Source: Deltaproteobacteria bacterium
Lineage (GTDB): Bacteria; Desulfobacterota; Desulfobacteria; Desulfobacterales; C00003060
DNA: 10,147 bases
Assembly (NCBI GenBank): GCA_019309245.1
Contig: JAFDGP010000096.1
Coordinates: 1-10,147 of the forward strand
Direction of reading: 5' to 3'
Both the position numbers and the translations under genes were made by a program. Of the stretch, positions 5,607-10,147 are shown one piece after another. The notes beneath the pieces are model-generated. The model worked only from the letters and a program-made list of their open reading frames with translations. It searched no databases and had not been told where the DNA came from. Positions within the stretch are counted from its first letter, which is position 1. Each line of letters starts with the position of its first letter.

Positions 5607-8284
5607 TGGGCTTCGGCCCAGTTGTTTCCAATCGCGATATTGACCTTCAAAGGAACCCGCAACGCATAAACCCCCTCCATGGTTGATCTGACCAGGTCGG
5701 CCACATGGTCCTGTTCTTCAGGCGGGGACTCAAAAACCAGTTCGTCATGGACCTGCAAGAGCATTTTGGACTGTAGCCTTTCTTTCCTGAAAGCCTCTTG
5801 AATCCGAATCATGGCCAGCTTGATCAGGTCGGCCGCAGAGCCCTGAAGGGGCGTGTTGACCGCGGTGCGCTCGGCAAACTCGCGGGCGGTGCGACTTCGG
5901 CTGCCGATATCGGGTAGCTGCCGGTGCCGATCCAGCAAGGTCCGGACCTTGCCGGTCCTTACAGCCTCCTCGATGGTATCGTCGATGAAGCGCTTGACGC
6001 CCTGGTACCGGGCGAAGTAATGGGCGATGAAGGTCTTGGCCATTTTTTGGCTGATGCCCAGTTCCTTGGCCAGCCGGAAGGGCCCCATGCCGTAAATGAT
6101 GCCGAAGTTGATGAGTTTGGCCTGGCGCCGGATCTACGGGGTGATCATGGAGGGGAAAAGCTGGAACACCTCCACCGCGGTGCGGGTATGGATATCTTCG
6201 TCTTTTTCAAAGGCCTCGATCAACAGGGGGTCCTGTGAATAATGGGCCAGCAGCCTGAGTTCAATCTGAGAGTAATCCGCGGACAGCATGCGCCAGCCCT
6301 TCCGGGGGACAAAGGCTGCGCGAATCTTGCGTCCCTCTTCCGTGCGTACGGGGATGTTTTGCAGGTTGGGCGAGCTGCTGCTCAAACGGCCTGTGGCGGT
6401 GATCGTCTGGTTGAAAGAGGTGTGGATCCGATGCGTTTCCGGGTGAATCAGATCAATCAGCGCATCCGCGTAGGTCGATTTCAACTTGGCCAGTGATCGG
6501 TATTGCAGGACCAGCCCAGGCAGTTCATGCTCGGTGGACAGAGCGGTCAGAACCTCCACGTCGGTGGAGTATCCCTTGGTTTTCTTCGTTTTTTTTCGCA
6601 TGGGCAGTTTGAGCTTTTCGAATAGAATTCTGCCCAATTGCTGGTGGGACTGGATATTGAACGGTTCTCCGGCCACCCTGAATATCCTTTGTTCAATGTC
6701 CGTAAGCTGCCTTTCAAATTCTTTTGAAAGATCCTCAAGGCGTGCTTTGTCTACACAGATGCCGGTTGTTTCCATATCCACAAGGACACCAATGAGCGGA
6801 ATTTCCACCTCCTTGAAAAGGCGGTCAAACCCGCCTTTTTTCAGTTTAGGGGCCAGGACATTGAAGGCCTGTAAGGTGATATCCGCATCCTCACAGGCGT
6901 AGGGTACGGCTTTGACGATTGGCACCCGATCAAAGCCGGTTTTTCCAGTCTTATCCTCGGTGACTTCTTCATACGAAATCATCCGGTGATCAAGGTAGTC
7001 TGTGGCGATCATCTCGAGGCTGTGACTCCGTCGGGTAGGCTCCAGCAGGTACGAGGCCACCATGGTATCAAAGACCACTCCTTTGAGGTCAATGCCGTGG
7101 CGCTTCAACACAATCCAGTCATACTTGATATTTTGTCCCACCTTGGCCAGCTTGGGATCTTCCAAAAGAGGCTTGAGCCGGGACAGGGTGGCGGCCGTGT
7201 TGAGTTGCTCCAGGGTGTCGTCGTTTCGGTGTCCCAGAGGGATGTAAAAGGCCTGGTCCGGTTGAAAGGAAAAGGACAGCCCCACAATGGCGGCCCTCAT
7301 GGGGTCCTTGGCAGTTGTTTCCACGTCAACAGCAAACAGTCCGGCCGACATGAGATGACGGGTCAATGAGACCAGGGCATTGTCATCCAGCACCGCCTGG
7401 TAGGACTTGCTGCTGAGGTCTCTCGGCACCGGAAAGCGTTGCTGAAACCGGCGAAACTCCAGGGTGTCAAACAGCCGGCCGAGTCGATCGTGATCCGGTG
7501 CGCCGAGCTTGAACGACTCTGGATCGACGTCTAAGGGGACGTGGGTGTCAATGGTGACCAGCGTGCGGCTCAACAGGGCCTGATCCTTGAAGTTTTCAAG
7601 GTTTTCCCGGAGCTTTTTTTGTTTGATCCGGTCAGTGGATGCCAGCAGCCGATCAAGGCTGCCAAAGTCCTTGATCAAACGCAAAGCAGTCTTTTCGCCA
7701 ATACCCGGTACGCCGGGGATATTGTCCGAGGTATCTCCGGACAAGGCCATGACATCGATCCATTGTGCGGGCTGAATGCCGAATTCCTTCGTGAGTCCCT
7801 CGTAGTCGATCACGCGGTCGCGCATTGGGTCCCAGATCCACACCTTCGGGGCGACGAGCTGTTTGAAGTCTTTATCCCCCGTGACCATGATCACCTCAAA
7901 GCCCTGTCGTTTTGCCTCGGTGGCAATGGTGCCGATAACATCATCCGCCTCATAGCCCGCCAGCTCCACGCAGGGAATATTAAACCCCTGTACCACCTGC
8001 TTGATGTAGGGGATTTGGACCACCAGATCCTCGGGCATAGGGGGGCGGTTGGCCTTGTATGGTTCGTATACTTTGTGCCGAAAGGTGGGACCCTTGGCGT
8101 CAAAGGCCATGACCATGTATCGGGGTTTTTTCCCCGATACAAGTTTGTCGAGCATGTTGGTAAAACCGAAGGTGGCATTGGTAGGGAGCCCCTTGCGGGT
8201 GGAGAGGTTGCGAACCGCATGATAGGCCCGATGGATGTAGCTGCTGCCATCCACCAGGAAAATGGTGTTTGGGGAAGTATTCAT
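5603..8284 (-). pseudogene. polA: DNA polymerase I, full length but with an in-frame amber codon
   Basis: The minus-strand frame spans 893 sense positions plus the stop, close to the family's usual 850-930. The 5'-3' exonuclease comes first (NTIFLVDGSSYIHRAYHAV, MVTGDKDFKQLV, helix-hairpin-helix GIGEKTALRL). The 3'-5' proofreading domain keeps its acidic residues (Asp320 and Glu322 in VDVETT, Tyr462 and Asp466 in YACEDAD). The polymerase has motif A with Asp670 (ADYSQIELR), the O-helix RRQAKLINFGIIYG (719-732) and motif C HDE with Asp847. Landmarks sit at a constant offset of 35 from E. coli Pol I (D355, D705, D882). Codon 717 (6136-6134) is TAG where the family has Glu (MITPxIRRQAK), so translation would stop before the O-helix, giving 716 residues without polymerase activity but with both exonucleases. 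The remainder (5603-6133) is intact and could be internally initiated. Pol I acts in Okazaki-fragment maturation and repair. It could be a true mutation, a suppressed codon or a sequencing error. Confidence 0.95.
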
Positions 8285-8338
8285 GGATGGAAACTACGGT
8301 TAACACGAAGCGAGCGAGATGACAACCCGGGAATAACA

Positions 8339-8366
8339 TGGACAATTTTTAAGTTTGTATTATATA
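8339..8366 (+). promoter_or_regulatory. AT-rich divergent promoter region (Cys-rich gene and polA)
   Basis: On the plus strand, TGGACA (8339-8344), a 16-bp spacer and TATATA (8361-8366) form a sigma-70-like promoter for the small Cys-rich gene at 8399. On the minus strand, a perfect TATAAT (8364-8359) overlaps it and could serve polA with a leader of about 67 nt, though no good -35 precedes it. The overlapping -10 elements imply competition if both are used. Confidence 0.4.
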
Positions 8367-8371
8367 AAAAA

Positions 8372-8391
8372 GCAAAAAAACTCCGCGAGTT
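8372..8391 (-). terminator. Short terminator-like hairpin on the minus strand
   Basis: Read on the minus strand, AACTC (8391-8387), GCG, GAGTT (8383-8379) form a five-pair stem with a tight loop, followed by a T run (to about 8373). It would lie upstream of the predicted polA -10 and could block leftward read-through. The stem is short, so confidence is low. It may equally be a 13-bp operator dyad. Confidence 0.22.
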
Positions 8392-8398
8392 CGAGACG

Positions 8399-8623
8399 AT
8401 GAAAGCCCGTTCCACTGAAACAAGATATCGACGGAAGTACCGGCGAAACCGTCAGTATCAGTGCCATGCCTGCGGCAGACAACTGCCGTTTTGTTGGACC
8501 TGCCGATGCGGCTTGGAGATTTGCCCGGATTGCATGCAAGATATCTTTTGGGGGGTGTCGTGCAACGGCATTACCTGGGTTTGTCCCGACTGTGGTGCGT
8601 TCCGTGGATTTGGAAACCAATAA
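8399..8623 (+). CDS. Small ten-cysteine putative zinc-binding protein
   Basis: An ATG at 8399 opens a 74-codon frame ending in TAA. The product has a very basic N-terminus (residues 1-20, rich in Arg and Lys) followed by ten cysteines: C22-x2-C25, C32-x2-C35, C37, C42-x2-C45, C55 and C62-x2-C65. The CxxC knuckle pairs suggest two or more zinc sites of the zinc-ribbon type, and the basic tail would suit nucleic acid binding. Both are inferences. A rubredoxin-like iron site is an alternative. I do not recognise a named family. There is no clear ribosome-binding site (only a weak GCGAG upstream), but a promoter-like sequence precedes it and the cysteine spacing is unlikely to arise from non-coding DNA. 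It is divergent from polA with 114 bp between the starts. Confidence 0.68.
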   Translation: MKARSTETRYRRKYRRNRQYQCHACGRQLPFCWTCRCGLEICPDCMQDIFWGVSCNGITWVCPDCGAFRGFGNQ

Positions 8624-8654
8624 GAAAAATAAGACGTTTATCAGCAACACATCC

Positions 8655-8700
8655 GGGCGTGCCCAAATCTGCTGAAGTACAACAGTATGTCGGCACGCCC
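8655..8700. repeat. Perfect 9-bp inverted repeat after the Cys-rich gene
   Basis: GGGCGTGCC (8655-8663) and GGCACGCCC (8692-8700) are exact inverse complements separated by 28 bp. A further direct copy of GGGCGTGC occurs at 8742-8749. No T run follows, so it is not a classical terminator. It could be a protein-binding dyad or part of a degenerate intergenic repeat. Confidence 0.45.
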
Positions 8701-8715
8701 ACCGCCTCGCATCTC

Positions 8716-8744
8716 CGGCAAACTCGGCAACCGGCGGACCCGGG
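8716..8744 (+). repeat. Dispersed 29-bp repeat, copy 2
   Basis: This is the second copy of the element at 3545-3573, in the same orientation and identical at 26 of 29 positions, with three C in place of T. As at copy 1, a promoter-like -35 begins 13 bp downstream. Translating both copies in the same phase gives different residues at all three variable sites, so conservation does not look protein-driven. Confidence 0.6.
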
Positions 8745-8757
8745 CGTGCAAGATGCC

Positions 8758-8786
8758 TTGACGCCACGCGTATGGCCTGGTAAAAA
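8758..8786 (+). promoter_or_regulatory. Candidate promoter for the serine tRNA genes
   Basis: TTGACG (8758-8763), a 17-bp spacer and TAAAAA (8781-8786) form a sigma-70-like promoter matching five and four of six consensus positions. Transcription would begin near 8793, about 28 nt before the first tRNA. The gap between the two tRNA genes is about 90 bp, so both could be made from this promoter. Confidence 0.5.
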
Positions 8787-8820
8787 ATAAACAGAGATGA
8801 TGCGTTCCGGCTTGCCGTGC

Positions 8821-8908
8821 GGAGGGATGGCCGAGTGGTTGAAGGCGGCGGTCTTGAAAACCGTTTTCCGGAAACGGAACGTGGGTTCGAATCCTACTCC
8901 CTCCGCCA
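8821..8908 (+). tRNA. tRNA-Ser (anticodon TGA)
   Basis: The acceptor stem GGAGGGA (8821-8827) pairs with TCCCTCC (8898-8904), followed by the discriminator G and an encoded CCA (8906-8908). The anticodon loop CTTGAAA carries TGA at 8855-8857, read by a stem of GCGGT and ACCGT, so it decodes UCA. A long variable arm (stem near CCG/CGG) and the T arm GTGGG-TTCGAAT-CCTAC complete a class II tRNA. The tRNA body ends at 8905 without CCA. Confidence 0.96.
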
Positions 8909-8995
8909 CCGGGAAGATTACGGTCACCTTGGGGTCCTGTTGAAACAGGCCGCTGTGTTGGTCTTTGGAATCATCTCCCCATGTACGGGGTTTTC
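8909..8995 (+). other. Spacer between the two serine tRNAs with two small hairpins
   Basis: CCTGT (8936-8940) with ACAGG (8945-8949) forms a small stem around TGAA, and CCCC (8977-8980) with GGGG (8987-8990) is followed by TTTT (8991-8994) directly before the second tRNA. The latter resembles a very weak terminator, but a four-pair stem and four T are unlikely to terminate efficiently. Processing signals are equally possible. Confidence 0.3.
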
Positions 8996-9088
8996 GGAGA
9001 GATGGCCGAGCTGGCTGAAGGCGCTCGCCTGCTAAGCGAGTGTGTGGTGAAAGCTGCACCGAGGGTTCGAATCCCTCTCTCTCCGCCA
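8996..9088 (+). tRNA. tRNA-Ser (anticodon GCT)
   Basis: The acceptor GGAGAGA (8996-9002) pairs with TCTCTCC (9078-9084), then the discriminator G and an encoded CCA (9086-9088). The anticodon loop CTGCTAA carries GCT at 9031-9033, so it decodes AGC and AGU. The D arm GGCCGAG, a long variable arm (GTGGT...GCTGCACC) and the T arm GAGGG-TTCGAAT-CCCTC fit a class II serine tRNA. The body ends at 9085 without CCA. Confidence 0.96.
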
Positions 9089-9127
9089 CCACCCCGACCG
9101 GCCGACCTGCCCGCGGGATACCAAACC

Positions 9128-10051
9128 ATGGATAAAATTGGAGACAAGCTCACCGCTATGCCGAAAGTACTCGTCGTTGACGATGAGGAAGAGATCAGAA
9201 CGTCGCTGTGCGAAATCATCCGGCATGTGGGGCATCCGTGTTCCGGGGCTGCGGATGCCGAACAGGCCCTGGCATTGCTGGAACGCAATCCCGTGGACGT
9301 GGTGATCACAGATATTGTAATGCCCGGCGCAAATGGATTTGAATTAACTGAAATCATAAAGAAAAAATATGATTGCGATGTCATCCTCATTACCGGTTAC
9401 GGGGGTGATTTCTCTTATGAAGAGGCCCTGGAAAAGGGGGCCAGCGACTTTGCCCAGAAGCCCGTACGGCCCAAGGAGTTGGTTGCCAGGCTGAAACGGG
9501 TGCTCAGGGAGCGCGAACTTATCGCTGAAAGGCGCCGGATGGAAGCACGGCTTCGTGAGCTTACCGTGACAGACGACCTGACCAAGCTCTACAATTCCAG
9601 ACATTTTTTTAGGCAGATCCAGTCCGAAATTGATCGGGCGGCGCGCTACGATCACCCCCTGTCTTTGTTGTTGCTTGATGTGGACGGTTTCAAGCGCTTT
9701 AATGATACGTACGGGCACCTGGAAGGCGACAGGGTGCTGATGGCATTGGGCGGAGTAATTCAAAACTGCATGCGCAAAAACGATTCCGGCTACCGTTACG
9801 GCGGAGATGAGTTTACCGTGATTTTGCCCATGACCCGGGGCCGTGAGGCGGTCACGGTGGCCGAGAGGATCAGAAAGGGGTTTCGCGCTGAGGCGTTTTC
9901 CCCGGAGTCGGACCAAGACTTTCAGGCCTCGGTCAGTATCGGGATCACCCAGTGTCGTCCCGGGGAAGGATGGCAGGAGCTGACAAAACGTGCGGACAAG
10001 GCCATGTATGAGGCCAAGAGCCTGGGCGGCAACCGGAGCTGTCTTTTGTGA
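9128..10051 (+). CDS. Response regulator diguanylate cyclase (REC-GGDEF)
   Basis: The product has 307 residues from the ATG at 9128, or 297 from the in-frame ATG at 9158 (MPKVLVVDDEEE), the more usual REC start. Neither has a good ribosome-binding site: GGAG at 9140-9143 is too far from 9158. The frame upstream of 9128 lies inside the tRNA gene and is not coding. The REC domain (about 12-130) has the acidic pair Asp18-Asp19, phospho-acceptor Asp62 (VITDIVMP), Thr89 and Lys111 (QKPV). The GGDEF domain (about 150-305) has LDVDGFKRFNDTYGH, an intact YGGDEF (GGDEF at 225-229) and the inhibitory RxxD (Arg216-Asp219) exactly five residues before it. It should therefore condense two GTP into cyclic di-GMP when phosphorylated, with product feedback, similar in plan to PleD/WspR-type enzymes. 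The cognate kinase is not evident. The soluble kinase at 3645-5393 is a possible but unproven partner. Confidence 0.94.
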   Translation: MDKIGDKLTAMPKVLVVDDEEEIRTSLCEIIRHVGHPCSGAADAEQALALLERNPVDVVITDIVMPGANGFELTEIIKKKYDCDVILITGYGGDFSYEEALEKGASDFAQKPVRPKELVARLKRVLRERELIAERRRMEARLRELTVTDDLTKLYNSRHFFRQIQSEIDRAARYDHPLSLLLLDVDGFKRFNDTYGHLEGDRVLMALGGVIQNCMRKNDSGYRYGGDEFTVILPMTRGREAVTVAERIRKGFRAEAFSPESDQDFQASVSIGITQCRPGEGWQELTKRADKAMYEAKSLGGNRSCLL

Positions 10052-10054
10052 ATG

Positions 10055-10074
10055 GCGTTGCAACATCACAACGC
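10055..10074 (+). other. Small hairpin after the diguanylate cyclase gene
   Basis: GCGTTG (10055-10060) and CAACGC (10069-10074) form six perfect pairs around an eight-base loop, four bases after the stop codon. It lacks a T run, so it is at best a weak 3'-end structure. Nothing else is recognisable in the last 70 bases of the window. Confidence 0.3.
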
Positions 10075-10147
10075 ATGTCAAGGCGATTGGATCGTTACAA
10101 TCGTCACGCCCGGGTTCGCGGACTCGCCGTCTCCCGGCGTGGCTTCC

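Noticed and set aside
5603..6133. The C-terminal part of polA as a separate gene
   Set aside because: It continues in the same frame directly after the amber codon and holds only the O-helix-to-motif-C part of Pol I. It is a fragment of one gene, not an independent one.
3615..8296. The 14-mer TAGTTTCCATCCAT upstream of the kinase (3615-3628) and, inverted, at the polA start (8296-8283)
   Set aside because: One exact 14-base match between 10-kb strands is near chance expectation, and it overlaps the polA start codon, so a shared regulatory site is not supported.
7541..8398. A long plus-strand frame opposite polA that reads into the Cys-rich protein
   Set aside because: The part up to 8398 is antisense to the conserved exonuclease domain of Pol I. 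Only the last 74 codons, from the ATG at 8399, have their own recognisable cysteine pattern.
8821..9088. Serine tRNA genes as an integration site for a mobile element
   Set aside because: No integrase gene and no repeated tRNA 3' end occur in the window. The similarity between the two tRNA 3' halves is the normal resemblance of serine tRNAs.

Overview
The window looks like chromosomal DNA from a Gram-negative, probably deltaproteobacterial (Desulfobacterota-like) organism. That placement is inference. It rests on moderate GC content, an LbtU-type outer-membrane porin, the style of the DNA polymerase I, and the mix of sensor kinase, diguanylate cyclase and Liv-type transport genes. No mobile element, phage module, CRISPR array or defence system is visible.

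Layout, left to right. (1) On the minus strand, 1-985 is the N-terminal 328 residues of a branched-chain amino acid (Liv-type) ABC substrate-binding protein that runs off the left edge. (2) A 353-bp divergent spacer holds a plus-strand promoter candidate and a leader with nested inverted repeats and an intrinsic-terminator-like hairpin. (3) 1339-3415 is a plus-strand pair: a COG5266/DUF4198 periplasmic protein whose frame is broken by a tandem ATTAC duplication, then an LbtU-family porin. The pair suggests metal or metallophore uptake. (4) 3416-3644 is non-coding and holds a hairpin, one copy of a 29-bp dispersed repeat and a promoter candidate. (5) 3645-5393 encodes a soluble histidine kinase with HAMP-like, PAS, HisKA and HATPase regions, followed by a 58-residue protein. 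(6) 5603-8284, minus strand, is polA, complete in frame except for one amber codon just before the O-helix. (7) A short AT-rich divergent promoter region separates polA from a 74-residue, ten-cysteine protein. (8) 8624-8820 holds inverted repeats, the second copy of the 29-bp repeat and a tRNA promoter candidate. (9) Two serine tRNA genes (anticodons TGA and GCT). (10) 9128-10051 encodes a response-regulator diguanylate cyclase. The last 96 bases hold only a small hairpin.

The genes are mostly independent units. Functional links are limited to the COG5266-LbtU pair, and possibly the kinase with the small protein after it. The most notable observations are two gene-breaking lesions in otherwise well-conserved genes (a 5-bp duplication and an in-frame amber codon), the structured leader before the COG5266 gene, and a short repeat lying 13-14 bp upstream of two separate promoter-like sequences. 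I did not find a convincing new multi-gene system.
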